Source: Lamellibrachia columna (taxonomy: Eukaryota > Annelida > Polychaeta > Sabellida > Siboglinidae). Taken from it: a DNA stretch of 64,000 nucleotides. Of this stretch, positions 32,606-43,200 are shown piece after piece (positions within the stretch are counted from its first letter, which is position 1; each line of letters opens with the position of its first letter). The stretch spans positions 54,537,957 to 54,601,956 of the forward strand of contig OY759268.1 in NCBI GenBank assembly GCA_963662155.1, written 5' to 3'. The notes beneath the pieces are model-generated. The model saw only the letters and a program-made list of their open reading frames with translations. It made no database searches and was not told the DNA's origin. The translations under genes were made by a program, and so were the position numbers.

Positions 32606-32992
32606 TCCTACACTGTCACTGGTAGCTACTTGTCCTACACTGACTGTCACTGGTAGCTACTTGTCCTACACTGTCACTGGTAGCTACTTGTCCTACACTG
32701 TCACTGGTAGCTACTTGTCCTACACTGTCACTGGTAGCTACTTGTCCTACACTGTCACTGGTAGCTACTTGTCTTACACTGTCACTGGTAGCTACTTGTC
32801 CTACACTGTCACTGGTAGCTACTTGTCCTACACTGTCACTGGTAGCTACTTGTCCTACACTGTCACTGGTAGCTACTTGTCCTACACTGTCACTGGTAGC
32901 TACTTGTCCTACACTGTCACTGGTAGCTACTTGTCTTACACTGTCACTGGTAGCTACTTGTCCTACACTGTCACTGGTAGCTACTTGTCCCA
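32606..32992. repeat. 27-bp minisatellite, about 14 units (copy 3)
   Basis: This is the most homogeneous of the three 27-bp arrays, consistent with the most recent expansion. Both strands are open in several frames. Confidence 0.95.
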
Positions 32993-33168
32993 GACAAGCG
33001 TCAATGTCAAGCCCTGCTTTGTGTCTTTGCCAATGGTTCATACACTATAGAGGGAAGTATTGACCAGTCTGTTTGTATATTTGGTGAACTTGTGAGCTTT
33101 TTATTGTCCTACTGGTTCTCCATACATATTTATGTGCTCTTTTTCATATTTTTTTCTATTCATATTAG

Positions 33169-33342
33169 GTGAGGTACAATATTTACGCAGTTGTGTCATT
33201 TTATCCCAACCTGGAGGTAGAGGCAATCCCTGAATTATGGCTCAGTGATGGTGACACAACATGTGAGTGGCCTCCCAACAATGTGACACCTGCCATAGAA
33301 TCAAGGCACAGCCCAGAGTTGATTGGACAACATGTAGTGTAG
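33169..33342 (+). CDS. Candidate terminal exon with C-x-W-P-P motif (copy 3)
   Basis: The frame reads VRYNIYAVVSFYPNLEVE then PELWLSDGDTTCEWPP and ends at TAG; 174 nt with the acceptor kept. Its usual upstream exon is absent from this block, so it is orphaned here. Confidence 0.4.
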   Translation: MRYNIYAVVSFYPNLEVEAIPELWLSDGDTTCEWPPNNVTPAIESRHSPELIGQHVV

Positions 33343-33574
33343 CTCCTGAAGAAAGGCATCGGTAAATATGGAACAAGATCAAATTACCGAATAAACGTCA
33401 CAGATTTTAGAAATGAAAAGGAAAGAGGAGTCGATTAAACGTCAAGATTTAAATTCAAATATCTAATTCTGATTAATATGTTTGTAAACATTGTTTTCTA
33501 ACTCTAGCGAGCTTATAGATCTAAAGAATAATGGTAATGATATATAAAGTAGAGTGCATTTTTAATATTGTGTA

Positions 33575-33844
33575 ATGATATTACTAACGGCTCTCTTTGT
33601 TCCAGCATGTTCTGTGGCTAACTGTAAAGAATGCTCCGCCAGTGACAGTGCTGCGTATCTAACGTGCGAAACTGACTTCGTTGTGAAAGAAAACGCCTGT
33701 CAAGGTAATTCCTTTTTTGTGTTAAATTTCACTGACATAGAACAAGTATTTCAACAAAATATCAATGTACTGTGGCGTACAGAAAAGCGGCATCCATTCA
33801 GAATGCTGATAGTGGCTTCAGGAAGGCAGGTCTGTGGTCACTGA
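33575..33844 (+). CDS. Furin/EGF-like Cys-rich exon (copy 2) with possible signal peptide
   Basis: The exon core at 33,606-33,704 (99 nt, phase 1-1, 'ttccag' acceptor, CAAG|gtaatt donor) parallels 2,173-2,271, with Ala replacing Val. An ATG at 33,575 gives MILLTALFVPACSVANCKEC and the frame remains open for 89 codons through the donor (NSFFVLNFTDIEQVFQQN). It could therefore be a short secreted Cys-rich protein instead of an internal exon. The paralog stops soon after the donor, which favours the exon reading. Confidence 0.5.
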   Translation: MILLTALFVPACSVANCKECSASDSAAYLTCETDFVVKENACQGNSFFVLNFTDIEQVFQQNINVLWRTEKRHPFRMLIVASGRQVCGH

Positions 33845-33927
33845 CCATATACATATTGCAAGACTCTGATTTCACTGCTGCTATGGTAACTAATGTAATC
33901 ACGGAAGCTGCACAAGAGCACAACCCC

Positions 33928-34217
33928 ATGCCACCTCTGACCCCAACGGTGGCAGCTCCAGCACTGACAGCTGTTGCCATGGTGACTGCACAAGAGCACA
34001 ACCACATGCCACCTCTGACCCCAACTGTTGCAGCCCCAGCACTGACAGCTGTTGCCATGGCGACTGCACAAGAGCACAACCCCATGCCACCTCTGACCCC
34101 AACTGTTGCAGCTCAAGCACTGACAGCTGTTGCCATGGTGACTGCACAAGAGCACAACCCTACGCCACCTCTGACACCAGTTGTTGCAGCTCCAGCACTG
34201 ACAGCTGTTTCCATGGC
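33928..34217. repeat. 78-bp coding-like repeats, about 4 units
   Basis: The unit is 78 bp = 26 codons, reading PPLTPTVAAPALTAVAMVTA plus QEHNPM in the plus frame that runs from 33,772 to 34,233. Copy 1 at 2,640-2,850 has about three units. The stop-free multiple-of-3 length makes the frame long; coding status is uncertain. Confidence 0.85.
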
Positions 34218-34285
34218 AACACTAGAGTTATGACCACCAAAAAAAGAAACTAGCTAAGCAAAGCAAAGTCGGGCCGGATATAGCT

Positions 34286-34640
34286 ATGCCTACTAGGCCT
34301 ACACCCACCCAAGAGCCCAGTACTTCTAAGACCACTGCAACTCAATCGAGAGCACACAACAGTTCTGATCCATCCAAACCTTGTCGACTGCAGCTCATCA
34401 AGGACATCGAAGGCTGCAGAACGGGTCAATGGTGCACTGTTTTGTACGATGGTAAAATCTACCCTGGCATAATGCGACGAGTCATGGATATAACGAAAGA
34501 AACTGTGTTGGTGCAGTGCATGTAAATTGTGGGACAGAACAGGTTCTGATGGCCTCTGAAGGATGACACAGCAGTGTACGAATTGCAGTTGACACTATAT
34601 AGGCATAGTGCGACAAGTAATGGATGTGATGAAATACTCT
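34286..34640 (+). pseudogene. GQWC/YDG domain remnant (copy 2)
   Basis: It reads CRTGQWCTVLYDGKIYPG (Gly kept where copy 1 has Asp), VQCM, then TAA, VGQNRF, TGA, WPLKDD. The stops are shared with 3,147, so both copies descend from an already broken gene. A candidate AATAAA follows at 35,096. Confidence 0.6.
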
Positions 34641-35476
34641 ATGGTGCAAGTGCATGCAGTTGTGAGACAGAACATGTTGTGATGAGCTCTAAAGGTTGTC
34701 GATCATTTCCGCTGGCCTATTCCGGAGCCATTGACAGAAGACCATGAACATTAGGCCCTGTTAATATTTCATTTGACTATTCATTAATTTTATGTTTCTA
34801 ATGAACACTATATTTTATTATTTTATTTATTAATTCAAAGTTTGGTCTACATAATTTGTTTGTTTGTCCAGTCACACACTGGTATTTATTAGTATATTGT
34901 GTTTGACTATTGATAAGTATTATTGTCATAACGAACACTATTTGTTATTTATGTATCATTTCAAAATTATCCTATATATAATCATTTTCATTTGGCCCAA
35001 TCGAACACATTGGGTGGTCCAATCGAGGAAACCGTGGCCATGATTGGACTGTTTTGTAATTTTTTTTCAATAAATTTTTTTTATTTCTTGTTGAAAATAA
35101 AATATAAACTCTGTTAGTATATTGTTTACATCAATTCCATTTGTTTTCGCGTTTATATTAAAGTTTATCGTTAAGGGTCCTAATCCCGGCAACTCTCCCC
35201 TATACGTAACATAGTTTCAAACAAAAACGGATGTTATTTTGTTCCTACACACAAGCAAATACTATCCACAATTGAAATTGAGAGATTTATTGAAAACAAT
35301 TAGGAGTTTACCAAATTAAATGATGATGTGCAGATTCTGTACATCATAATTATGTAAGTTGTGGCAGTGGTGAAATCATGATTTACATTACATTCACTAT
35401 GTGGCGCCACTGGTGGGGAGTTTGGCTCAAATCATAAATCAGTGAATGACTATTGAGAGAGATCATTTCTTTGTAG

Positions 35477-35575
35477 TTGAAGAAATTGTTCCATCGGTTG
35501 TGGAGCCATCGTATGGGGTCGGCCGGATCGTGTACGCCCTCTTAGAACACAACTTCTGGGTGCGAGAGGGTGAGG
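35477..35575 (+). pseudogene. GARS1: GARS1 exon B, copy 2 (truncated, motif 3 Arg retained)
   Basis: After 'ctttgtag' it reads [20 protein letters not shown] then [12 protein letters not shown]. The motif 3 arginine codon CGG is intact here, unlike the copies at 4,098 and 39,317. The exon is cut after GAGGGTGAG(G) and fused to sequence homologous to 8,147, so the donor, exon C and the 51-bp array are missing. Confidence 0.82.
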
Positions 35576-35822
35576 TGTATAGCCTGTCTCTGTATAAAAA
35601 ATTATAACACACAAATTAATGTCTGTATTGACCACTTCTCTGTATTGACCACCTCTCTGTGGTGACCACCTCTCTGTATTGACCACCTCTCTGTATTGAC
35701 CACATCTCCATAATGACTAGCCATCCACTACATCTATATTTACTGTTGATTGTATTGAGCATCTGCTTAAGCAAAGAAGTTCACCTTTTAGCTTAACATA
35801 ACTATGATATTCACACAGTGTC
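35576..35822. repeat. Duplicated flank (block C), fused to GARS1 exon B
   Basis: This matches 8,147-8,345, including the 17-bp 'attgaccacctctctgt' repeats (35,631-35,705). The fusion corresponds to deletion of everything between exon B and 8,147 relative to copy 1. Confidence 0.82.
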
Positions 35823-35940
35823 TCTGTTGATAGATAAAAACATACTGTTTGTACAATCTCACTGGTTAAACAGCTTCTCCCATACACATTTCTGTAATTA
35901 CCAATGTGATGCACACAATGGAGGTTACCCAGACAGACTT

Positions 35941-36222
35941 GTGTTTACTACACATGTGCTGGAGTAATCAGAGTGAAACTTGTTACACTTCAGTCACTGA
36001 CACACCATGATGTGTTCACTACACATGTGCTGGAGTAATCAGAGTGAAACTTGTTACACTTCAGTCACTGACACACCATGATGTGTTCACTACACATGTG
36101 CTGGAGTAATCAGAGTGAAACTCGTTGCACTTCAGTCACTGACACACCATGATGTCTTCACTACACGTGCTGGAGTAATCAGAGTGAAACTTGTTACACT
36201 TCAATCACTGACACACCATGAT
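35941..36222. repeat. 71-bp repeat (4 units) built on the GARS1 exon D boundary
   Basis: Units start at 35,941, 36,012, 36,083 and 36,154 and contain 'acttcagtcactgacacacc'. That sequence is the acceptor plus first codons (S-L-T-H-H-D-V) of the GARS1 exon that follows at 36,205. The repeat therefore multiplied the splice boundary of a coding exon. The last unit has 'cttcaa' instead of 'cttcag'. Confidence 0.85.
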
Positions 36223-36370
36223 GTCTCACATGAGGTGGACACCAGCAGTGGTTCTATTGGTTGGCGCTACGCTCGCACTGTTTGGTATCATGATAAATTT
36301 TGACACATTGAAAGCCCCACACTTGGCCACATTGAGTGAGCGCAACTCTATAAAACAGATATGGGCGGAG
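36205..36370 (+). pseudogene. GARS1: GARS1 exon D (anticodon-binding domain)
   Basis: Frame 1 reads SLTHHDVSHEVDTSSGSIGW then RYART. A deletion of about 17 nt relative to the family (the D-E-I-G-V-A segment) shifts to frame 2, which reads FGIMINFDTLKAPHLATLSE then RNSIKQIWAE to a donor GAG|gtatgc. Family members have S-G-S-I-G-R-R-Y-A-R-T and K/R-Q-I-R-A-E; here both underlined Arg positions (G-R-R and I-R-A) are Trp (TGG for CGG). The acceptor is mutated (see the adjacent 71-bp repeat). Clearly inactivated. Confidence 0.88.
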
Positions 36371-36809
36371 GTATGCTGCAGATATTCAGTGAGATCGACT
36401 TACCACTTTTATTTTTTTTTACTATAAACTTGTATGTGAAACCAGTTAGCAGCTGTTGACTGAGTAAATGCTAGTGATACAGTTTTTGTAACTTTTACAG
36501 CCAATTAATCAGTGTACTGGTATGGTTTGTCACCGGTGTACTTGCTGTTTATATTTCATGCATGTTTCACGTAAGATATACACAATTATTTTTAGTAGTA
36601 GTATGTTGAACCACTTTTGTTTGATTTCTGGGGAGAGTTTGTTGAGTCACTAAGATAGATTCTTCAGTACATGGTCTCTATTCTCTTCAGTATTCATACA
36701 GTGTAATTTTGTTAAAGCTGATTCTAAGTCTTGTCATAAAGAACAATTTACTCAAAACGGATACCCCTTGAAGGAAATGCCATCCATGAGGGATCAGTTA
36801 TTATTCCAG

Positions 36810-36987
36810 TGGTGACCTTGACCTTGCCAATGTAGAAAAGGAAGTTGTGGAGGTTGTACCCAACGAAGGCCTTCTGGGAAAATAATTCAAGAAAGATGCT
36901 AAGGCGATCATGGAATCTCGCTAAGATGGACGAGGGTTCACTGAATTCTCTCGAAACTGCAATGAAGGAAAATGGGTTGGTTCATAG
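36810..36987 (+). pseudogene. GARS1: GARS1 exon E (upstream of motif 3)
   Basis: After 'tattccag' the frame reads DLDLANVEKEVVEVVPNEGL then LGK-TAA-FKKDAKAIMES; a 2-nt deletion then shifts to MDEGSLNSLETAMKENGLVH and the donor ATAG|gtcagt. The family pattern N-x-G-x-x-G-K-x-F/Y-K-K-D-A-K is unmistakable. TAA replaces one codon (GAA would fit). Exit phase joins in frame to the exon at 38,348 (H-R-E-Y-K-L). Although its order is after exon D in the window, it belongs before exons A and B in the gene, so exon order here is scrambled. Confidence 0.85.
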
Positions 36988-37370
36988 GTCAGTATAATGT
37001 TACACATTAGTATTTGTCAGATTACTGTAACTTACAACATGTTGAAAACATTGCTAAAACTATTTTATTATATTATACATGTTATCACAATATCACACCA
37101 GATTGTCTTATATAAATTGGTGTGATAATTATGTAATATTTTGGTTTACTCTTAATAGAAATTGTAATTGAACCATTTTGTTTATCTGTTGTTAATTAAT
37201 TATTGATAACTAGCCTTTTTGTGTAAACAACACATTGAGAATTGTACGAGCCTAAGTAATAAAACAGTCACTCTTTTTCTTCGTCATATCAGAGGAAATC
37301 CTTCAAATTTTAAGATTATATGCTCGTGCATGAATGGTAAAAGAAGACAAAGAAATGATAGACAGTCGGC

Positions 37371-38261
37371 AGATAGACATCAGATAGACAACAGATAGAC
37401 ATCAGATAGACAACAGATAGACATCAGATAGACAACAGATAGACATCAGATAGACAACAGATAGACAACAGATAGACAACAGATAGACATCAGATAGACA
37501 ACAGATAGACAACAGATAGACATCAGATAGACATCAGATAGACATCAGATAGACAACAGATAGACATCAGATAGACATCAGATAGACAACAGATAGACAT
37601 CAGATAGACAACAGATAGACAACAGATAGACAACAGATAGACAACACATAGACAACAGATAGACATCAGATAGACAACAGATAGACAACAGATAGACAAC
37701 AGATAGACAACAGATAGACAACAGATAGACAACAGATAGACATCAGATAGACATCAGATAGACATCAGATAGACAACAGATAGACAACAGATAGACATCA
37801 GATAGACAACAGATAGACATCAGATAGACAACAGATAGACAACAGATAGACAACAGATAGACATCAGATAGACAACAGATAGACAACAGATAGACATCAG
37901 ATAGACATCAGATAGACATCAGATAGACAACAGATAGACATCAGATAGACAACAGATAGACAACAGATAGACAACAGATAGACAACACATAGACAACAGA
38001 TAGACATCAGATAGACAACAGATAGACAACAGATAGACAACAGATAGACAACAGATAGACATCAGATAGACATCAGATAGACATCAGATAGACATCAGAT
38101 AGACAACAGATAGACATCAGATAGACAACAGATAGACATCAGATAGACATCAGATAGACAACAGATAGACAACAGATAGACATCAGATAGACAACAGATA
38201 GACATCAGATAGACAACAGATAGACAACACATAGACAACAGATAGACATCAGATAGACAAC
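37371..38261. repeat. 11-bp array, 81 units, two alternating variants
   Basis: The unit is 'agatagacatc' or 'agatagacaac', with rare 'acatagacaac'. The T and A variants alternate in an irregular binary order, and some strings of variants recur (for example around 37,620-37,750 and 37,970-38,090), indicating block duplication within the array. It lies in the intron between GARS1 exons E and A. Bases 36,988-37,370 show no other feature. Confidence 0.97.
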
Positions 38262-38347
38262 AGGGAGGCCAGGAAAAAGAAAAGAAATATGGATGTTGAA
38301 GTGTATTGTGTTGTGCCTTCTTCTCAGTTTCGTCTTGTTTCCTTCAG

Positions 38348-38433
38348 GGAGTACAAGTTGAAAGTGGGAGAGAGGGAGGTCACCCTCAAGTCAGACAGGG
38401 TTCCTGTCACGAGATACACAAAGAAAGTACACG
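38348..38433 (+). pseudogene. GARS1: GARS1 exon A, first copy
   Basis: The exon lies between 'ttccttcag' and CACG|gttagt, 86 nt, reading EYKLKVGEREVTLKSDRVPV then TRYTKKVH. The family segment just before motif 3 has x-T-R-Y-x-K-x-x-x-V-E-E. It exits in phase 1 and joins exon B (G|TT GAA GAA) in frame. The exon itself is undamaged. It is tandemly duplicated 155 bp downstream. Confidence 0.78.
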
Positions 38434-38502
38434 GTTAGTAACAAGGAACTGTTGGAAGGACTGAAACACTAATGTCTCAATCATGATCATTGTTTCCTTC
38501 AG

Positions 38503-38588
38503 GGAGTACAAGTTGAAAGTGGGAGAGAGGGAGGTCACCCTCAAGTCAGACAGGGTTCCTGTCACGAGATACACAAAGAAAGTACACG
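38503..38588 (+). pseudogene. GARS1: GARS1 exon A, tandem second copy
   Basis: This is identical in exon sequence to 38,348-38,433, with its own acceptor and donor, inside a 155-bp direct duplication. Inclusion of both copies would add 86 nt and shift the frame; mutually exclusive use would be neutral. Confidence 0.8.
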
Positions 38589-39029
38589 GTTAGTAACAAG
38601 GAACTGTTGGAAGGACTGAAACACTAATGTCTCAATCATGGTCATTGGCATTGAAAGTTGTTAAATATTGGGAGGAGTTCAACACTGATATCTGTGGGGT
38701 TGATATTGGGGGGGCAGACCTGGGTTAGAGTACATTCTCATGAGTGTGAGTACATTAGTGATGGCTGAGTACGAGTACATTTCTAAAAGCCGAGTGCAAA
38801 TACATTTACACGAGTACGAGTACATATTGTATGATATAGTAAATTATTGGTAATAGCATATTTAAACAAATACAAATTGTTAATTAATTAAAATAATTCA
38901 GGAATAATTAATTATGTAAAGGCAGTTGATGATGAAAACCATAAAAAACCTCTTTATTTTATGAACAAGTAACAATTACATTTCTTAAACTAATCATTAC
39001 CTAGGGTTACCATATAAAAAACCTAGCCA

Positions 39030-39850
39030 ATCAACTTGATTATACGTAACATAGGTTCAAACAAAAACTAATGTTATTTTGTTCCTACACACAAGCAAAC
39101 ACTATCCACAATTGAAATTAAGAGATTTATTGAAAACAATTAGGAGTTTACTAAATGAAATGATGATGTGCAGATTCTGTACATCATAATTATGTAAGTT
39201 GTGGCAGTGGTGAAATCATGATTTACATTACATTCACTATGTGGCGCCACTGGTGGAGAGTTTGGCTCAAATCATGAAGCAGTGAATGACTATTGTTAGG
39301 GATCATATCTTTGTAGTTGAAGAAATTGTTCCATCGGTTGTGGAGCCATCGTATGGGGTCGGCTGGATCGTGTACGCCCTCTTTGAACACAACTTCTGGA
39401 TGCGAGAGGGTGAGGAACAGTGCACAGTGCGTGTCACATCAAATATTCTCCAAATAAAACTTACCTCTAGTACAAGACATGTTGTGCAAGTCTCATTTGA
39501 AACACACTGGGAGATTCTGAGTCTGTCTGATTGATTGTTTCACATACAAGGGCAGCCGACTGATGATCTGACAATCTGTCTCCACCTTTGTCAGTCCCTT
39601 GCTGCCACTTGTGTCTCATGGAAGTCAAGTCCTGTCTTGTCTTTGATGTTGTCCATCCAGTCCTATCTCTGTCTGTCTCTGTGCCTTGCAGGAAGACTTT
39701 ACTAGGCCAGTGGATGCCATATGTTAAATTGAGTGTATGTAACCCTTAATAAGTAGACGCGATTTTTAAATTAAACATGAAGAAATATGCCTATCACTTT
39801 GTGTACATTATTTGAAATTATGACCCTTGTATCTCCCAGAATGCAATGTG
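39030..39850. repeat. Duplicated block B, partial third copy
   Basis: This matches 3,815-4,620 and carries GARS1 exon B. It diverges at about 39,855. Bases 38,640-39,030 contain short degenerate 'gagtac(a)' repeats and no gene. Bases 39,855-40,230 show nothing recognisable. Confidence 0.82.
39317..39426 (+). pseudogene. GARS1: GARS1 exon B, copy 3 (motif 3 Arg lost)
   Basis: It reads [20 protein letters not shown] then [16 protein letters not shown]. Motif 3 Arg is Trp (TGG) and the donor has decayed from gtgagt to gtgcgt. It is in frame with exon A at 38,348/38,503, so E, A, A and B lie in the expected order over 36,810-39,426. No exon C follows; a 43-bp satellite begins about 800 bp downstream. 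Confidence 0.85.
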
Positions 39851-40230
39851 CATGTCACAGTTTAACGTAGCCACTCAAAGGTAAATACCAATTTGCCCCG
39901 GAATTGTGCGACGTACGAAGTTGGGGCACGCTGCCATAAAACACTTACATAATATTCTGCAAAACTAAAAATGTAAAGCAATGGCTTTGACAAGTTCATC
40001 TTGAAGGTTGGTGCGTCTGTATAGATCTGCTACTAGGGAATGGGTACGGTACAGGTATTTGATGCCATTCCTCCGATAGTTGTCTGTTTCCCTTGTGAAG
40101 TATCAATTGTCAGCAGTCTATACTATAGTACAACAAATTATTATCTATGTCAGATCATTTCTCAAAAAAAAAATATATACTGATTGGGCTACAAAGTAAA
40201 CCAGGTGACCACGAATCATATGTTACATTT

Positions 40231-43200
40231 TGTGTGTAGATTCTACTTCACCAAGGTTTCTCATCCAGTATTTGCTGTGTAGATTCTACTTCACCAAGGT
40301 TTCTCATCCAGTATTTGCTGTGTAGATTCTACTTCACCAAGGTTTCTCATCCAGTATTTGCTGTGTAGATTCTACTTCACCAAGGTTTCTCATCCAGTAT
40401 TTGCTGTGTAGATTCTACTTCACCAAGATCTCTCATCCAGTATTTGCTGTGTAGATTCTACTTCACCAAGATCTCTCATCCAGTATTTGCTGTGTAGATT
40501 CTACTTCACCAAGGTTTCTCATCCAGTATTTGCTGTGTAGATTCTACTTCACCAAGGTTTCTCATCCAGTATTTGCTGTGTAGATTCTACTTCACCAAGG
40601 TTTCTCATCCAGTATTTGCTGTGTAGATTCTACTTCACCAAGGTTTCTCATCCAGTATTTGCTGTGTAGATTCTACTTCACCAAGGTTTCTCATCCAGTA
40701 TTTGCTGTGTAGATTCTACTTCACCAAGGTTTCTCATCCAGTATTTGCTGTGTAGATTCTACTTCACCAAGGTTTCTCATCCAGTATTTGCTGTGTAGAT
40801 TCTACTTCACCAAGGTTTCTCATTCAGTATTTGCTGTGTAGATTCTACTTCACCAAGGTTTCTCATCCAGTATTTGCTGTGTAGATTCTACTTCACCAAG
40901 GTTTCTCATCCAGTATTTGCTGTGTAGATTCTACTTCACCAAGGTTTCTCATCCAGTATTTGCTGTGTAGATTCTACTTCACCAAGGTTTCTCATCCAGT
41001 ATTTGCTGTGTAGATTCTACTTCACCAAGGTTTCTCATCCAGTATTTGCTGTGTAGATTCTACTTCACCAAGGTTTCTCATCCAGTATATGCTGTGTAGA
41101 TTCTACTTCACCAAGGTTTCTCATCCAGTATTTGCTGTGTAGATTCTACTTCACCAAGGTTTCTCATCCAGTATTTGCTGTGTAGATTCTACTTCACCAA
41201 GGTTTCTCATCCAGTATTTGATGTGTAGATTCTACTTCACCAAGGTTTCTCATCCAGTATTTGCTGTGTAGATTCTACTTCACCAAGGTTTCTCATCCAG
41301 TATTTGCTGTGTAGCTGTGTAGATTCTACTTCACCAAGGTTTCTCATTCAGTATTTGCTGTGTAGATTCTACTTCACCAAGGTTTCTCATCCATTATTTG
41401 CTGTGTAGATTCTACTTCACCAAGGTTTCTCATCCAGTATTTGCTGTGTAGATTCTACTTCACCAAGGTTTCTCATCCAGTATTTGCTGTGTAGATTCTA
41501 CTTCACCAAGGTTTCTCATCCAGTATTTGCTGTGTAGATTCTACTTCACCAAGGTTTCTCATCCAGTATTTGCTGTGTAGATTCTACTTCACCAAGGTTT
41601 CTCATCCAGTATTTGATGTGTAGATTCTACTTCACCAAGGTTTCTCATCCAGTATTTGCTGTGTAGATTCTACTTCACCAAGGTTTCTCATTCAGTATTT
41701 GCTGTGTAGATTCTACTTCACCAAGGTTTCTCATCCAGTATTTGCTGTGTAGATTCTACTTCACCAAGGTTTCTCATCCAGTATTTGCTGTGTAAATTCT
41801 ACTTCACCAAGGTTTCTCATCCAGTATTTGCTGTGTAGATTCTACTTCACCAAGGTTTCTCATCCAGTATTTGCTGTGTAAATTCTACTTAACCAAGGTT
41901 TCTCATTCAGTATTTGCTGTGTAGATTCTACTTCACCAAGGTTTCTCATCCAGTATTTGCTGTGTAGATTCTACTTCACCAAGGTTTCTCATCCAGTATT
42001 TGCTGTGTAGATTCTACTTCACCAAGGTTTCTCATCCAGTATTTGCTGTGTAGATTCTACTTCACCAAGGTTTCTCATCCAGTATTTGCTGTGTAGATTC
42101 TACTTCACCAAGGTTTCTCATCCAGTATTTGCTGTGTAGCTGTGTAGATTCTACTTCACCAAGGTTTCTCATCCAGTATTTGCTGTGTAGATTCTACTTC
42201 ACCAAGGTTTCTCATCCAGTATTTGCTGTGTAGCTGTGTAGATTCTACTTCACCAAGGTTTCTCATTCAGTATTTGCTGTGTAGATTCTACTTCACCAAG
42301 GTTTCTCATCCAGTATTTGCTGTGTAGATTCTACTTCACCAAGGTTTCTCATCCAGTATTTGCTGTGTAGATTCTACTTCACCAAGGTTTCTCATCCAGT
42401 ATTTGCTGTGTAGATTCTACTTCACCAAGGTTTCTCATCCAGTATTTGCTGTGTAGATTCTACTTCACCAAGGTTTCTCATCCAGTATTTGATGTGTAGA
42501 TTCTACTTCACCAAGGTTTCTCATCCAGTATTTGCTGTGTAGATTCTACTTCACCAAGGTTTCTCATCCAGTATTTGCTGTGTAAATTCTACTTCACCAA
42601 GGTTTCTCATTCAGTATTTGCTGTGTAGATTCTACTTCACCAAGGTTTCTCATCCAGTATTTGCTGTGTAGATTCTACTTCACCAAGGTTTCTCATCCAG
42701 TATTTGCTGTGTAAATTCTACTTCACCAAGGTTTCTCATCCAGTATTTGCTGTGTAGATTCTACTTCACCAAGGTTTCTCATCCAGTATTTGCTGTGTAA
42801 ATTCTACTTCACCAAGGTTTCTCATTCAGTATTTGCTGTGTAGATTCTACTTCACCAAGGTTTCTCATCCAGTATTTGCTGTGTAGATTCTACTTCACCA
42901 AGGTTTCTCATCCAGTATTTGCTGTGTAGATTCTACTTCACCAAGGTTTCTCATCCAGTATTTGCTGTGTAGATTCTACTTCACCAAGGTTTCTCATCCA
43001 GTATTTGCTGTGTAGATTCTACTTCACCAAGGTTTCTCATCCAGTATTTGCTGTGTAGATTCTACTTCACCAAGGTTTCTCATCCAGTATTTGCTGTGTA
43101 GATTCTACTTCACCAAGGTTTCTCATCCAGTATTTGCTGTATAAATTCTACTTCACCAAGGTTTCTCATCCAGTATTTGCTGTGTATATTCTACTTCACC

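Larger units (their letters stand above)
32355..33425. repeat. Duplicated block A, copy 3 (rearranged)
   Basis: Bases 32,355-32,530 match 310-520, then a short unique piece leads directly into the 27-bp array, skipping the region that holds the 30-codon exon. From 32,995 onward the block is colinear with 1,575-1,985. Confidence 0.8.

Noticed and set aside
37371..38261. CRISPR-like array or telomeric repeat
   Set aside because: There are no unique spacers, the unit is an 11-mer without telomere motif, and the context is eukaryotic.
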